Assembly (NCBI RefSeq): GCF_000719705.1
Contig: NZ_JOHO01000016.1
Location: 1-64,000 of the forward strand
From: Streptomyces sp. NRRL S-350
GTDB taxonomy: Bacteria; Actinomycetota; Actinomycetes; Streptomycetales; Streptomycetaceae
Direction of reading: 5' to 3'
DNA length: 64,000 bases
Shown one piece after another: positions 48,450 to 58,273 of this stretch. Both the position numbers and the translations under genes were made by a program. Each line of letters starts with the position of its first letter. The stretch's first letter is position 1. The notes under the pieces were generated by a model. It was not told the DNA's origin. It searched no databases and saw only the letters and a list, made by a program, of their open reading frames with translations.

Positions 48450-48505
48450 GTTGGACTAGACCACTGAAGTGGATCCGGCGGGGCGCTGTCAATGGTCCAG
48501 ACCGG
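48450..48505 (-). promoter_or_regulatory. Chitinase promoter with two DasR-like elements
   Basis: TGGACTAGACCA (48452-48463) and TGGTCCAGACCG (48493-48504) resemble the chi-box/dre consensus TGGTCTAGACCA. A minus-strand -35 TTGACA lies between them at 48486-48491. Confidence 0.75.
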
Positions 48506-48578
48506 TTCGAGCGGCCCCCGGCCGTCCCGGCCGCCCGCCCCGGTTGCCGGTTGTGACACCCCGTCGAAGGATGGAGGG

Positions 48579-51500
48579 GTGACCTCGCCCGGCTACCTCC
48601 GCCACCCGCACCTGAACGGCGGCCTGCTGACCTTCACCGCCGAGGACGACGTGTGGATCGCCCCGCTGGACGCCGACGCCGGCTCCACCGGCCGGGCCTG
48701 GCGGGTCACCTGCGACCGGACCCGGGTCAGCCACCCCCGCCTCTCCCCCGACGGCGCCACCCTCGCCTGGACCAGCTGGCTGAGCCTGGCCCCCGAGGTG
48801 TGGACCGCCCCCGTCGACGGCGGCGAGGCCCGGCGGCTCAGCTACTGGGGCAGCCAGGACACCCGGGTCCGGGGCTGGCTGCCCGACGGCGAGGTCCTGG
48901 CCGTCACCTCCTACCACGAGCCCTTCGGCCACTACACCTGGGCGCACGCCCTGCCGCCGGACGGCTCCCCCGGCCGCCGGATGCCCTGGGGCCCCGTCGG
49001 CGACGCCCAGATGAGCCGCGAACGGACCGTGCTGCTCACCGGCTCCGCCCCGCACGAACCCGCCGCCTGGAAGCGGTACCGGGGCGGCGCCACCGGCCGG
49101 CTCTGGGCCGACGGCGACCGGATCCTGCCCGACCACGCCGGACACCTCGCCAACCCCATGCCCGTCGGCGGGCGGGTCGCCTTCCTCTCCGACCACGAAG
49201 GCATCGGCAACCTCTACTCCTGCCGCCCCGACGGCACCGACCTGCGCCGGCACACCGACCACGCCTCCTACTACGCCCGCGAGGCCGCCACCGACGGCAC
49301 CCGGATCGTCTACCAGCACGCCGGCGACCTCTGGCTGCTCGACGGCCTGGACGCGCCCGCCCCCCGCCGGCTGCACGTCCCGCTCGGCGGCGCCCGGGCC
49401 GGGCGCCGCCCGTACCAGGTCAGCGCTGCCACCCAGGTCAAGGACCTCGCCTGCGACCAGACCGGCCGGGCCGGGGTGGTCACCGTGCGCGGCAGCCAGT
49501 ACTGGCTCACCCACAAGGACGGCCCGGCCCGCGCGCTCGCCGACACCCCGGGCGTGCGGACCCGGCTCCCCGTCGTGCTCGGCCACACCGGCGAGGCCGC
49601 CTGGATCACCGACGCCCACGGCGCCGACGCGATCGAGGTGATGCCGCTGCCCGGGCACGAGGGCGGCGAGAAGCACCGCCACCGGGCACTCGCCACCGGG
49701 CGGCTCGGCCGCGTCCTGGAGCTCACCGCCTCCCCCGACGGCAGCCACCTCGCCGCCTCCTCCTCGGACGGGCGGCTGCTGCTGGTCCGCGCCGCCGACG
49801 GCGAGGTCCGCGAGCTCGCCGCCTCCGGCTACGGGCCGGTCTCCAGCGCCCGCTTCTCCCCGGACTCACACTGGATCGCCTGGTCCCAACCGGTCGCCGG
49901 CCGCTCGCTGCGCCGGATCAGGCTCACCCGCACCGACACGCCCGCGCCGACCACCGAGGTCACCGACGGCCGCTTCGAGGACGAGCAGCCGGTGTTCACC
50001 CGGGACGGCCGCTACCTGGCCTTCCTCTCCTGGCGCGGCTTCGACCCCGTCCACGACGTGCACACCGGCGACCTCTCCTTCCCGGTCGGCTGCCGCCCGT
50101 ACCTCGTGCCGCTCACCGCCGACACGCCCTCGCCGTTCGCCGCCCCCGTCGACGACGGCGCCCCGCACGGCAACGGCGGCGGCGACGGCACCGTCCGGGT
50201 CGACCCCGAAGGCATCGGCGACCGGCTGCTGCAGTTCCCGGTGATCGCCTCCAAGTACTCGGCCACCGACGCGGTGCGCGGCGGCCTCGTCTGGCTGCGC
50301 TGGCCGATCTCCGGCACCCTCGGGCAGACCTTCGCCGGCCCGGAGGACACCTCGGGCCGCCCCTCGCTGGAGTACTTCGACCTGGCCCGGGGCACCCGCA
50401 GCACGCTGGTGGACAACCTGGACGGCTACGCCGTCTCCGGCGACGGCGGCACGATCGCCGTCTACTCGGCCGGGACGCTCCGGGTGATCCCGGTCGCCGC
50501 CCCCGCCGTCGGCACCGGCGTCGACCTGCGCCGGATCACCCACACCGTGCACCCGGCCGCCGAGTGGCGCCAGGCCTACCACGAGGCCGCCCGGATCGTC
50601 CGCGACCAGTTCTGGGACGAGGGGATGTGCGGCCTGGACTGGCCCGCCCTCGTCGCCCAGTACGAACCCCTGCTGGAACGCGTCTGCTCACCCGACGACT
50701 TCGCCGACCTGCTGCGCGAACTCCTCGGCGAACTGGGCACCTCGCACGCCTACGTCACCCCGTCCCGGCGCGCCGAGGGCCCCACCCTCGCCCGGCAGCC
50801 GCTCGGCCTGCTCGGCGCCAACGCCCGCCGCTCCCCCGACGGACGCTGGCTGGTCGGCCGGGTGCTGCCCGGCGAATCCTCCGACCCCCGCGCCCGGGCC
50901 CCGCTGGCCGCCCAGGGCGTGCGGGACGGCGACGAACTCGTCGAGATCGGCGGCCGCCCGGTGGACCCGGTGCGCGGACCCCTGCCCCTGCTCGCCGGCA
51001 CCGGCGGCACCACCGTGGACCTCGCCCTGCGCAGCGCCCCGGACGGTCCGGTCCGGCGGATCGCGGTCACCCCCCTGACCGACGAACGGCCGATCCGCTA
51101 CCAGGACTGGGTGGCCAAACGCCGCTCCCTGGTACGGGAGTTCAGCGACGGGCGGTGCGGCTACCTGCACATCCCGGACCTCGGCGGCTCCGGCTGGGCC
51201 CAGTTCAACCGGGACCTGCGGCGCGAACTGGACAAGCCCGCACTCGTCCTGGACGTACGCGGCAACGCCGGCGGCAACGTCTCCGAACTGGTCCTGGAGA
51301 AACTCACCCGGCACGTCCTCGCCTGGGACTTCACCCGGGACCGCCAGCCCGTCCGGTGGCCCCGGCACGCGCTGCGCGGCCCGCTGGTCGCCCTCGCCGA
51401 CGAGGCGACCAGCTCGGACGGGGACGTGATCATCGCGGCCATCAAACTGCTCGGGCTCGGCCCCGTCATCGGCAACCGCACCTGGGGCGGGGTGGTCGGC

Positions 51501-51788
51501 ATGTCCGGGCGGCACACCCTCGGCGACGGCACCCAGATCTCGGTGCCGAAGAACGCCTCCTGGTTCGGCGGCGGCCTCGGCTGGTCGGTGGAGAACCGGG
51601 GCGTCGAACCGGACGTCCACGTGCTGCGCACCCCGCGTGACTGGGCCCGGGGGCGGTACCCCGAACTCGTCACCGCCGTCCAGCTCGCCCTGGAACTGCT
51701 GGAGGACGCGCCCGCCTCCGTGCCCCCGCCGGAGTCCACGCCCCGGCCGGACCTGCGCCGCCCCCCGCTGCCGCCACGGTCACGGTGA
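48579..51788 (+). CDS. Tricorn protease homologue (S41 peptidase with beta-propellers)
   Basis: 1069 aa. The N-terminal two-thirds are TolB/WD-like blades (for example LSPDGATLAWTSWL, FTRDGRYLAFLSWRGFDPVH), then a helical region, a PDZ domain (RDGDELVEIGGRPVDPVRGP) and the S41 core. Catalytic residues match archaeal tricorn: GTSHAYVTPS (Ser-His), DEATSSDGDVI (nucleophile Ser-Asp) and VENRGVEPDV (Glu). Degrades oligopeptides, with the propellers gating access. No signal peptide, so it is cytoplasmic. It starts at GTG 48579 with AAGGA 7 nt upstream. Confidence 0.94.
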   Translation: MTSPGYLRHPHLNGGLLTFTAEDDVWIAPLDADAGSTGRAWRVTCDRTRVSHPRLSPDGATLAWTSWLSLAPEVWTAPVDGGEARRLSYWGSQDTRVRGWLPDGEVLAVTSYHEPFGHYTWAHALPPDGSPGRRMPWGPVGDAQMSRERTVLLTGSAPHEPAAWKRYRGGATGRLWADGDRILPDHAGHLANPMPVGGRVAFLSDHEGIGNLYSCRPDGTDLRRHTDHASYYAREAATDGTRIVYQHAGDLWLLDGLDAPAPRRLHVPLGGARAGRRPYQVSAATQVKDLACDQTGRAGVVTVRGSQYWLTHKDGPARALADTPGVRTRLPVVLGHTGEAAWITDAHGADAIEVMPLPGHEGGEKHRHRALATGRLGRVLELTASPDGSHLAASSSDGRLLLVRAADGEVRELAASGYGPVSSARFSPDSHWIAWSQPVAGRSLRRIRLTRTDTPAPTTEVTDGRFEDEQPVFTRDGRYLAFLSWRGFDPVHDVHTGDLSFPVGCRPYLVPLTADTPSPFAAPVDDGAPHGNGGGDGTVRVDPEGIGDRLLQFPVIASKYSATDAVRGGLVWLRWPISGTLGQTFAGPEDTSGRPSLEYFDLARGTRSTLVDNLDGYAVSGDGGTIAVYSAGTLRVIPVAAPAVGTGVDLRRITHTVHPAAEWRQAYHEAARIVRDQFWDEGMCGLDWPALVAQYEPLLERVCSPDDFADLLRELLGELGTSHAYVTPSRRAEGPTLARQPLGLLGANARRSPDGRWLVGRVLPGESSDPRARAPLAAQGVRDGDELVEIGGRPVDPVRGPLPLLAGTGGTTVDLALRSAPDGPVRRIAVTPLTDERPIRYQDWVAKRRSLVREFSDGRCGYLHIPDLGGSGWAQFNRDLRRELDKPALVLDVRGNAGGNVSELVLEKLTRHVLAWDFTRDRQPVRWPRHALRGPLVALADEATSSDGDVIIAAIKLLGLGPVIGNRTWGGVVGMSGRHTLGDGTQISVPKNASWFGGGLGWSVENRGVEPDVHVLRTPRDWARGRYPELVTAVQLALELLEDAPASVPPPESTPRPDLRRPPLPPRSR

Positions 51789-51836
51789 CGGCAGCGGGGG
51801 CGGGGGTCACGGGAGCGGGGGCCGCTTCCGGTGGGG

Positions 51837-52097
51837 TCAGTCCCAGGGGTCGCCCTCGGCCGTCATGTTCTCGGCGGCACGCCGGTCGGCCTCCTCCTGG
51901 AAGCGCCGCTCCTGGGTGAGCCGCTCCTGGGAGCGCTGCTCCTGGGTGAGCCGGTCCTGGGTCTGGCGGATGCGCTCGATCTCGTCGCCGTACGCGTCGG
52001 CGGCCTCGTCGTGGGCGAGGGCGGCGCGCTCGGACGAGTACGCGCCGGTGGTCTCGTGCTGCGGCGGCCGGTGGAACAGCCTGTCGAAGATGCCCAT
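51837..52097 (-). CDS. Small highly charged helical protein, unknown
   Basis: 86 aa behind a strong GGAGGAGG. After MGIFDRLFHRP the rest is Glu/Arg/Gln-rich coiled-coil-like helix with an imperfect RLTQEQRSQE/RLTQERRFQE repeat. Function unknown. Convergent with the tricorn gene. Confidence 0.78.
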   Translation of the reverse strand: MGIFDRLFHRPPQHETTGAYSSERAALAHDEAADAYGDEIERIRQTQDRLTQEQRSQERLTQERRFQEEADRRAAENMTAEGDPWD

Positions 52098-52279
52098 GAC
52101 TCCTCCTCCAGAGGGAATGTCGGAATACCGGGCTGCCCCCACTCTCACACCGGGTTCCGACGGCCGCACGTTGAGTCCTTGGTCCCTGGTCGGAGCGCCC
52201 AAGGGCCGTGGCGCGAGCGCAGCCGGCGGGCGCAGGGTGGAGGCGTCGGACGAACTGACGCCACCGTCTGGAGCCCGCT

Positions 52280-53086
52280 GTGACCGTCGTACCTTCCGGA
52301 AGCCACGCCCGGCGCACCGCCGAGGACCCGCACGGCGGACCCCGTCGACGGGTCGGCCCGCTCGCCGCCCTGGACGGCCGGCTGCCCGGCGCGCACGACC
52401 TGCTGCTGATGCAGTGCCCCGGCTCGCTGCGGCCCCTCGCGGGCGGCGAACTGCCGGACTGGGCGCGCGTGGTGCTGCGGACGCACCCGTGGGTGACGGT
52501 CGGCCGGGCGCCCGCCGTCGTCGGCCACCCGGCCGACCTGCCGCACCCGGAGCGCTGCACCAGGGACGTGGAGGCCGCGCCCGAAGTCCGGTTCCCCGTG
52601 ACCGTGCGCGGCCCGCACCCCGGGCAACGGCTCGACGCCCTGGCACCCTGGGCGGCGGTCGCCCGGACGCTGCGGCCCGAACAGCTGATCGGGCGGCGGG
52701 AGCTGCTGGCACCCGGGCGGATCGCCGAGGTCCCGGCGCTGGCCCTGCTGCCGGAGGTCGGCGGGCTGGTGTCGGACCACCGGCTGCCGTGGGGCCCGGT
52801 CGGCGCCGTCGCCTACGAACTGGCCGCCGGGCTGCCGGTCACCGGGCCGCTGACCCCGCTGCGGCTGGTCCTGCGGGCCCCGCAGCCGGTCAGCCGCCGC
52901 GACGCGCTGCAACTGTGGCGGGCGCTCGTCAAGCTGCCGGTGCCGGTGCAGGCCGAGTTGGAGACCCGACACGGCGGGGTGCGGTTGGCCGAGTACGCGG
53001 CCTCGCCGTACACCCTGACGCTGCAGACGCCGCACGGCCCCCGAGAGGTCCGCGACCCGTGGTTCCCGCGCGATCCGTACGCCTGA
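52280..53086 (+). CDS. MdcG-like protein with degenerate catalytic motif
   Basis: 268 aa, GTG 52280 behind GGAG. The frame matches phosphoribosyl-dephospho-CoA transferase MdcG (which installs the prosthetic group on malonate decarboxylase ACP): the HDLLLMQ start, PWVTVGRAPAV, the central PWGPVGAVAYELAAGLP, and the end QAELETRHGGVRLAEYA ... DPWFP. In MdcG the central block reads GS...SDLD, carrying the catalytic Asp pair; here the equivalent is TPLRL, so both Asp are lost. No malonate decarboxylase genes adjoin. It is probably an inactive or repurposed relative. The call rests on remembered family pattern. Confidence 0.6.
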   Translation: MTVVPSGSHARRTAEDPHGGPRRRVGPLAALDGRLPGAHDLLLMQCPGSLRPLAGGELPDWARVVLRTHPWVTVGRAPAVVGHPADLPHPERCTRDVEAAPEVRFPVTVRGPHPGQRLDALAPWAAVARTLRPEQLIGRRELLAPGRIAEVPALALLPEVGGLVSDHRLPWGPVGAVAYELAAGLPVTGPLTPLRLVLRAPQPVSRRDALQLWRALVKLPVPVQAELETRHGGVRLAEYAASPYTLTLQTPHGPREVRDPWFPRDPYA

Positions 53087-53163
53087 ACGCCCCCGCCGGT
53101 CGGGCCGGTCGGGTGGCCCGACCGGCCCGAGGACGGCGCCGGCGCCCCACAGCCCGGGCGGCC

Positions 53164-55242
53164 TCAGCCGGTGACGCTGGGGGCCCCGGTCTCCAGGTGG
53201 CCGGTGAAGCGCTGGGACCAACTGCCGTCCGCGTCCACGGTCACCGTGAAGTCGTACCAGCCGTTGGTGTACGCCACCGCGTTGAAGTAGTCGCTCACGC
53301 TGCCGCCGGCCGGGACCCGGTACGTCCAGGGGCCGTCCGTGCGGTAGTTGTCGGAGGCGATGGTGAAGGTCATCGGCGAAGTGCCCGAGTTGGCCAGCTT
53401 GAAGTAGACGGCCGGCTTGCCGGTGCCCGGTTCGACCGCGTACGAGGCGGTGACGGCCGCGTTCTTGCCCGCCTTGGTGGCGTCGCCCCTGAAGCGGCGC
53501 AGGAACCGGTTGGGGCCGACGACGGTCAGGTCGTACGGGCCGCCGCCGAAGCCGGTGCCGCAGTTGAAGAAGTCGCTGGTGGCGCCGCCGGCATCGACGG
53601 TGTACTGCCAGGGGCCGCCGCCGCGGTAGGCGTTGGCGTAGGCCGCGAAGTGCGTGGTCCTCACCGCCGCCGCACCCGTGTTCTCCATCCTGATCCAGAC
53701 CTTCATCACCCCGGCCGAGCCGAACTCCAGGTGGTCCAGGTTGGCGTTCGGCTGGTAGGGCAGGGCGCGGGCCGGGCGGGTGCCGGGTTCCTGCACCGGC
53801 AGCTGGTTGTCGACCGGGGCGGGGTTGGGCAGGGGGCCGCAGGCGGACAGGCCGATGGTCTGCGAGGTGTCGGGCAGCGCGGGCAGGCCGTAGACCGGGT
53901 TGGCGAAGTCGAACACGCTGGTCAGGTCGCCGCAGACGCGGCGGCGCCAGTCGCTGATGTTGACGCACTTGGCGGGCGTGCCGAGGGCGGCGGTCCAGGC
54001 CTCCAGGAAGCGCAGGACCGAGGTGTGGTCGAAGGTCTCGGAGTTGACCCAGCCGCCGCGCGTCCACGGCGAGACGGCGATGAGCGGTACGCGGAAGCCG
54101 AGGCCGATGTTGGTGCCGTTGTAGAACTCGCCGGGGGTGCCGGCCGGGGCGGCGGGCGGGGGGACGTGGTCGAAGAAGCCGTCGTTCTCGTCGTAGTTGA
54201 CGAACAGGACGGACGAGTCGAAGACGTTCGGGTCGGCGTTGAGCGCGTCGATGACCATGTGGACGAAGTGCGCGCCGTCCGCCGGGGTGGCGTACGGGTG
54301 CTCGGAGGAGGCCTGGTCGGGGACGATCCAGGAGACCTGCGGGAGGGTGCCGGCCAGCACGTCGGCCTTGATCGCGGCGGCGATGTCGTCGGGAGTCCTC
54401 CCGGTGACCTTGGGCACCGAGCCCATGCCCTTGGTCGCCGGCGCGCTGCCGGCCGGGGCGTCGGCGAACCGGGAGAAGTAGGCCAGGGCGTTGTCACCGT
54501 AGTTGTCGGCGGCGTTCTGGTAGACCTTCCAGCTCACGCCGGCGTTCTCCAGGGCCTCGGCGTACGTCTGCCAGCGCAGGCCCTTCTCGTCGCCGCCGTC
54601 GTAGGCCGGGCCGCCCGCCGTACCGGCCGGGTCGATCGTGCCGGACCAGTGGTAGGTGCGGTTGGGGCCGGTCGCGCTGAGGACGGAGCAGTGGTACGCG
54701 TCGCAGATCGTCCAGTTCTCGGCGAGGGCGTAGTGGAACGGGATGTCCTGGCGGGTGAGGAAGCCCAGCGTGCGGACGTTGCCCTTGGCGGAGACCCAGT
54801 TGTCCATCCTGCCGCCGTTCCACGCGCTGTGCTGATCGCTCCACCCGTGGGAGAGGTCCCCGTTGCACTGGGCCAGGCGCTCGGGGTCGGCGCCGCCGGC
54901 CGGCTTGGTCCGGCTGAACTGCCACGGGTACTGGCGGCCGAACAGCCCGTTGGGCTGGTTGAAGACGCTGTAGCCGCCGGCGATCTGGATGGCGCTGCGG
55001 TCGGCGAAGCCGCGTACGCCGCGCAGCATGCCGAAGTAGTGGTCGAAGCTGCGGTTCTCCTGCATCAGGATCACCACGTGCTGCACGTCGGTGATGGTGC
55101 CGGTCTGCCGGAGCGCGGTGGTGGAGGCGGTTGCGGCGGCGGCGCCCGGGGCGGCTCCCGCGGCACCGGTGCCGGCCACCGCGAGACCGGCCGCGGCGGC
55201 CCCGGACAGCGTGACGAACTTCCTGCGACTCAGCTCGGCCAT
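53164..55242 (-). CDS. Phosphocholine-type phospholipase C, Tat-secreted
   Basis: 692 aa, normal for the family. Tat signal SRRKFVTLSGAAAAGLAVAG. Alkaline-phosphatase-like core: HVVILMQENRSFDHYFGMLR with metal ligands, YHCSVLSATGPNRTYHWSG, WKVYQNAADNYGDNALAYFS, and VNYDENDGFFDHVPPPAAP. Two C-terminal DUF756 beta domains (about 500-690) include ASDNYRTDGPWTYRVPAGGS. Hydrolyses phosphatidylcholine or sphingomyelin outside the cell. The ATG at 55240-55242 is chosen to start just before the Tat motif. Confidence 0.95.
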   Translation of the reverse strand: MAELSRRKFVTLSGAAAAGLAVAGTGAAGAAPGAAAATASTTALRQTGTITDVQHVVILMQENRSFDHYFGMLRGVRGFADRSAIQIAGGYSVFNQPNGLFGRQYPWQFSRTKPAGGADPERLAQCNGDLSHGWSDQHSAWNGGRMDNWVSAKGNVRTLGFLTRQDIPFHYALAENWTICDAYHCSVLSATGPNRTYHWSGTIDPAGTAGGPAYDGGDEKGLRWQTYAEALENAGVSWKVYQNAADNYGDNALAYFSRFADAPAGSAPATKGMGSVPKVTGRTPDDIAAAIKADVLAGTLPQVSWIVPDQASSEHPYATPADGAHFVHMVIDALNADPNVFDSSVLFVNYDENDGFFDHVPPPAAPAGTPGEFYNGTNIGLGFRVPLIAVSPWTRGGWVNSETFDHTSVLRFLEAWTAALGTPAKCVNISDWRRRVCGDLTSVFDFANPVYGLPALPDTSQTIGLSACGPLPNPAPVDNQLPVQEPGTRPARALPYQPNANLDHLEFGSAGVMKVWIRMENTGAAAVRTTHFAAYANAYRGGGPWQYTVDAGGATSDFFNCGTGFGGGPYDLTVVGPNRFLRRFRGDATKAGKNAAVTASYAVEPGTGKPAVYFKLANSGTSPMTFTIASDNYRTDGPWTYRVPAGGSVSDYFNAVAYTNGWYDFTVTVDADGSWSQRFTGHLETGAPSVTG

Positions 55243-55451
55243 CAGCCCAGCCCGTCCCTTCACTGGTGATGTTGTGTACACAAGTCGGGGCTCATCGATC
55301 GCGGAGAAGTCTCCACCGCGCGCGGTGCGGCCACCAGATGCGTGCACCAGGGTTGGCGGACTGTTCGTCAGGGGCCCCCGCTGTTCGCCCGGGTGTCACC
55401 GAGCGACGCCCGGGCGAACGGGGGGCCGAGTCGTGGCGGCGGGGCCCGCGG

Positions 55452-56111
55452 TCAGCGGTCCTGCACGTCGATTCCCAGGGCCTGGGCGAACTGGGGCGCC
55501 AGCTCCAGCAGTTGCGTCGAGCTGATCACCGCGCCGCGCAGCCCCTGGTGGCCGTCGACCAGGCCGAGCCGGACGGCGCCGCGCAGGTCGGTCCTGCTCA
55601 GGGTGGCTCCGCGCAGCCGGACCTCCTCCAGTGTCGAGCCGGGGAAGGACACCCCGGTGAGCTTCGCCTCGCCGAAGTCCACGTCGCGCAGCAGGCAGTC
55701 CTCGAAGACGACGTCCCGCAGGACGGCCGACCGCAGGTTGACCGCCTCCAGCTTGCAGCCGCGGAACACCACCCGGCGCAGCGCCGAGCCGTACCCGGCG
55801 ATCCCGGCCAGCACGCCGCCGACGAAGGCGCTGTCCTGCCACTCGGTGTCGCTCAGGTCGCAGGCCACCCAGCGGCCGGCCTGAACCCAGACCTCGTTGA
55901 ACCGCGCCTGGCGCAGCTTGACCCCGCTGAGCGCGACACCGGTGAAGGCGCACTCCAGGAAGGCCGCCCCGGCGCCCGACTCGTCGGTGTGCTCCCCGCC
56001 GTCGAAGTGCGCGGTGTCGTACCGCTCGTCGCCGCGCAACGGCCCGGTGTGCGGGCTCAGCAGGTCGGCGTACGGCAGGTCGGCGAGCTGGTCGGCGACG
56101 GAACGGGGCAT
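55452..56111 (-). CDS. Pentapeptide-repeat protein
   Basis: 219 aa, ATG behind CAGGAG. From about residue 45 to 190 it is built of A(D/N)LXX-type repeats (GVALSGVKLRQARFNEVWVQ, LEAVNLRSAVLRDVVFEDCL, VDFGEAKLTGVSFPG), predicted to form a right-handed quadrilateral beta-helix like Qnr/MfpA DNA mimics. A gyrase link is only a possibility; many such proteins have no known role. Confidence 0.92.
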   Translation of the reverse strand: MPRSVADQLADLPYADLLSPHTGPLRGDERYDTAHFDGGEHTDESGAGAAFLECAFTGVALSGVKLRQARFNEVWVQAGRWVACDLSDTEWQDSAFVGGVLAGIAGYGSALRRVVFRGCKLEAVNLRSAVLRDVVFEDCLLRDVDFGEAKLTGVSFPGSTLEEVRLRGATLSRTDLRGAVRLGLVDGHQGLRGAVISSTQLLELAPQFAQALGIDVQDR

Positions 56112-56343
56112 GGCGGCGGCTCCTGGCAGTCGAGGGCGGGCGGGGCGGAGGGGTCTCGCCCGCATGCTCGCACGCGGCACCGACAAGGCCCCGGACCGGC
56201 GGCGCACCGCATCGGCGACCCGCCGGACCGGCGACGCACCGCGCCGACGACGCGCCGCGCCGGTGACGCGCCGCGCCGGTGACGCGCCCACAACGCCCGG
56301 GACCGGCCGCGCGGGGCGGCCGGTCCCGGGTCGGCCACGAGCG

Positions 56344-56967
56344 TCAGCCGCGCGCCCAGAGGGAGTTGACGCGGCTGCGCTCGGTGCTGTTCGGGTAGGG
56401 GTTGGTGCAGGAGGTGCCGGGGCCGCCGCCCGACATCAGCTCGCTGCACGGGCCCGAGTAGTGGTCCGGCAGGCCGAGCACGTGCCCGGTCTCGTGGGCG
56501 GTGACCCGCACCGAGTTGTACTGCCGGTTCTGCTGGTAGTCGAGGAAGATGTAGCCGCTGCCGTGGCCGTCGGTGCTGGCGTAGGAGCCGCGGCTGTCGT
56601 TGCCCTCGTAGTAGCGGAAGTCGGCGGCGGAGCCGGAGCGCAGTTGGACGTTGGAGACCGAGCTGTTCCAGATCTGCGCGGCCTGGGATATCTGGTTGCG
56701 GAAGGTCGGGGCCGAGCTGGCGTCGTAGGTGACGACGACGGTCGCCAGGCCCGGGTTGGCGGCCTGCTTGGCCTTGGCGGAGGCCATCACTGCTTGGTAG
56801 AAGGCCTGGTTGTCCGCGGTCTCGGCGGCCGAGCCGGCGTACGTCGAGGCGGTGTAGCCCTGTACGGCCGGGGCGGCCGGGGCCGCGTTCGCGGCGGTGG
56901 CGGGCAGCACGGCGAGGCCGGCCGCGAGGGCGAGGCCGAGGGTGGCGGACAGCACGGATCGCTTCAT
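56344..56967 (-). CDS. snpA: Snapalysin-family neutral metalloprotease, copy 1
   Basis: 207 aa. Sec signal peptide to ANA, a propeptide of about 40 residues, then a small M7 protease with the zinc motif [15 protein letters not shown] (HExxHxxGxxD) and Cys residues around [13 protein letters not shown] and TSCTNPYP. Milk-hydrolysing secreted protease. Closely related to the next gene (about 75 % by eye); both are transcribed away from the LysR gene. The promoter region shares a 37 nt block with copy 2. Confidence 0.95.
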   Translation of the reverse strand: MKRSVLSATLGLALAAGLAVLPATAANAAPAAPAVQGYTASTYAGSAAETADNQAFYQAVMASAKAKQAANPGLATVVVTYDASSAPTFRNQISQAAQIWNSSVSNVQLRSGSAADFRYYEGNDSRGSYASTDGHGSGYIFLDYQQNRQYNSVRVTAHETGHVLGLPDHYSGPCSELMSGGGPGTSCTNPYPNSTERSRVNSLWARG

Positions 56968-57318
56968 GTGGGGGCTCCGATTCCTGTGGTGCCGTGGCCG
57001 GTTGGGGGCCGGCGTGGGGGGACACCTGGTCAACGGGTGATGTCCCCAGAGCTTCGGGTAGGCCGGCGGGCGCGCGGATGATGTCAATCCGCGATAGCCC
57101 CGTGCAATACCCCTGCCGTTCAAGGACTTTGGATCGACTTTTCCTGGCCTTGACCCAACCGAGCCCCTGGCATTCCGTTCCGGCGGCGGCTACGCTCCCC
57201 AGCGGGGAAGTACCCGGAGCGGCGGGCCGCTTGATTCCGGCCGAGCGGCCCGCCGCGCCGAACCCGACCGCCGGGCTGCCCGGCACCGGGCCGGGCGGCT
57301 ACCGGGACTGCCGGTTCG
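56968..57318. other. Gap between the snapalysin genes
   Basis: 351 bp. It holds the conserved block (57075-57111) and, at 57299-57340 reaching into the end of copy 2, two copies of a 20 bp TACCGGGACTGCCGGTTCGC repeat. Nothing else seen. Confidence 0.6.
57075..57111 (-). promoter_or_regulatory. Conserved 37 nt promoter block, snapalysin copy 1
   Basis: About 75 % identical to 58127-58163 ahead of copy 2. The shared core is GATGATG, CAA and GCGATAGC. A minus-strand TTGACA (57083-57088) could be the -35. Confidence 0.7.
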
Positions 57319-57984
57319 CTACCGGGACTGCCGGTTCGCTGCCGCGAGTCCGTTCGCCCACAGGTAGTCGACCTGGCTGCGCTCGTTGGCGTCGGGGTAG
57401 GGGTTGGTGCAGGAGGGGCCGGGGCCGCCGCCCGACATCAGCTCGCTGCACGGGCCCGAGTAGTCGTCGGGCAGGCCGAGCACGTGCCCGGTCTCGTGGG
57501 TGGTGACGCGCACCGAGTCGTACTCCTGGTTCTGCTGGTAGTCGAGGAAGACGTAGCCGTGGCCGTGCCCGTCGGTGCTGGCGTACGAGCCCTGGCTGTC
57601 GCTGCCCTCGTAGTACGAGTAGTCGCCGGTGCCGCCCGTCTCCTGGAGCCGCACGTTGTGCACCGAGCCGTTCCAGATCTGCGCCGCGTCGGCGATCTGG
57701 CTGGTGAAGGAGGGCGCGTTGGCGGTGTCGTAGGTGACGGTGACGGTCTGCAGCCACGGGTCGGCGGCCCGCTTGGCCTTGACCGAGGCCATCACGGCTT
57801 GGAAGAAGGCCTGGTTGTGTGCGGCCTCGGCGGCCGCGCCGGCGTGCGTCGAGGCGGTGTAGCCCTGCACGGCCGGGGCGGCCGGGGCCGCGTTCGCGGT
57901 GGTGGCGGCGTCGGCGCCGGGCAGGGTGGCGAGGCCGGCCGCGAGGGCTAGGCCCAGGGCGGCGGACAGCACGGATCGCTTCAT
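57319..57984 (-). CDS. snpA: Snapalysin-family neutral metalloprotease, copy 2
   Basis: 221 aa with the same layout: signal peptide, propeptide ([20 protein letters not shown]), zinc motif [15 protein letters not shown], and the same Cys pattern. Its signal peptide and first 15 codons are nearly identical to copy 1, showing a tandem duplication. A short tail ([10 protein letters not shown]) derives from the 20 bp DNA repeat. Divergent from the LysR regulator. Confidence 0.95.
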   Translation of the reverse strand: MKRSVLSAALGLALAAGLATLPGADAATTANAAPAAPAVQGYTASTHAGAAAEAAHNQAFFQAVMASVKAKRAADPWLQTVTVTYDTANAPSFTSQIADAAQIWNGSVHNVRLQETGGTGDYSYYEGSDSQGSYASTDGHGHGYVFLDYQQNQEYDSVRVTTHETGHVLGLPDDYSGPCSELMSGGGPGPSCTNPYPDANERSQVDYLWANGLAAANRQSR

Positions 57985-58126
57985 GTGGGGGCTCCTGATG
58001 CGCGGTGCGCCGCGTCGCCGGAGCCGGTGGGGGCCGGGTGCGGCGGCGGCGCACGGTGGGGGACCGCCCCGGCTGGCGGCCGTGGCGGGTTGCTGCCCCT
58101 GAGCTTCGACCCGCCCGGGCCCGTCG

Positions 58127-58163
58127 CGGATGATGCCAACCGGCGATAGCGCCGCCGCATACC
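58127..58163 (-). promoter_or_regulatory. Conserved 37 nt promoter block, snapalysin copy 2
   Basis: Counterpart of 57075-57111; here the -35-like hexamer is TTGGCA. It is the likely LysR binding region, about 110-147 bp upstream of the LysR start. Confidence 0.7.
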
Positions 58164-58237
58164 GGTGCGGGTCGGCCGGACCGTCCGCCGGTTCGTCCTC
58201 GGGTGCCGGCCGGGCTCTTTGATTGCCTGTCATGTCC

Positions 58238-58267
58238 TTGGCGAGGTGGCTCCGTTCCGTCTATGCT
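58238..58267 (+). promoter_or_regulatory. Promoter of the LysR gene (leaderless)
   Basis: TTGGCG (58238-58243), 18 bp, TATGCT (58262-58267); the GTG start at 58274 is then about +1. Confidence 0.65.
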
Positions 58268-58273
58268 CCCGAC

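Noticed and set aside
48653..51640. 995-codon Arg/Pro-rich frame inside the tricorn gene
   Set aside because: Out-of-frame shadow; the tricorn frame has complete catalytic motifs and the right codon bias.
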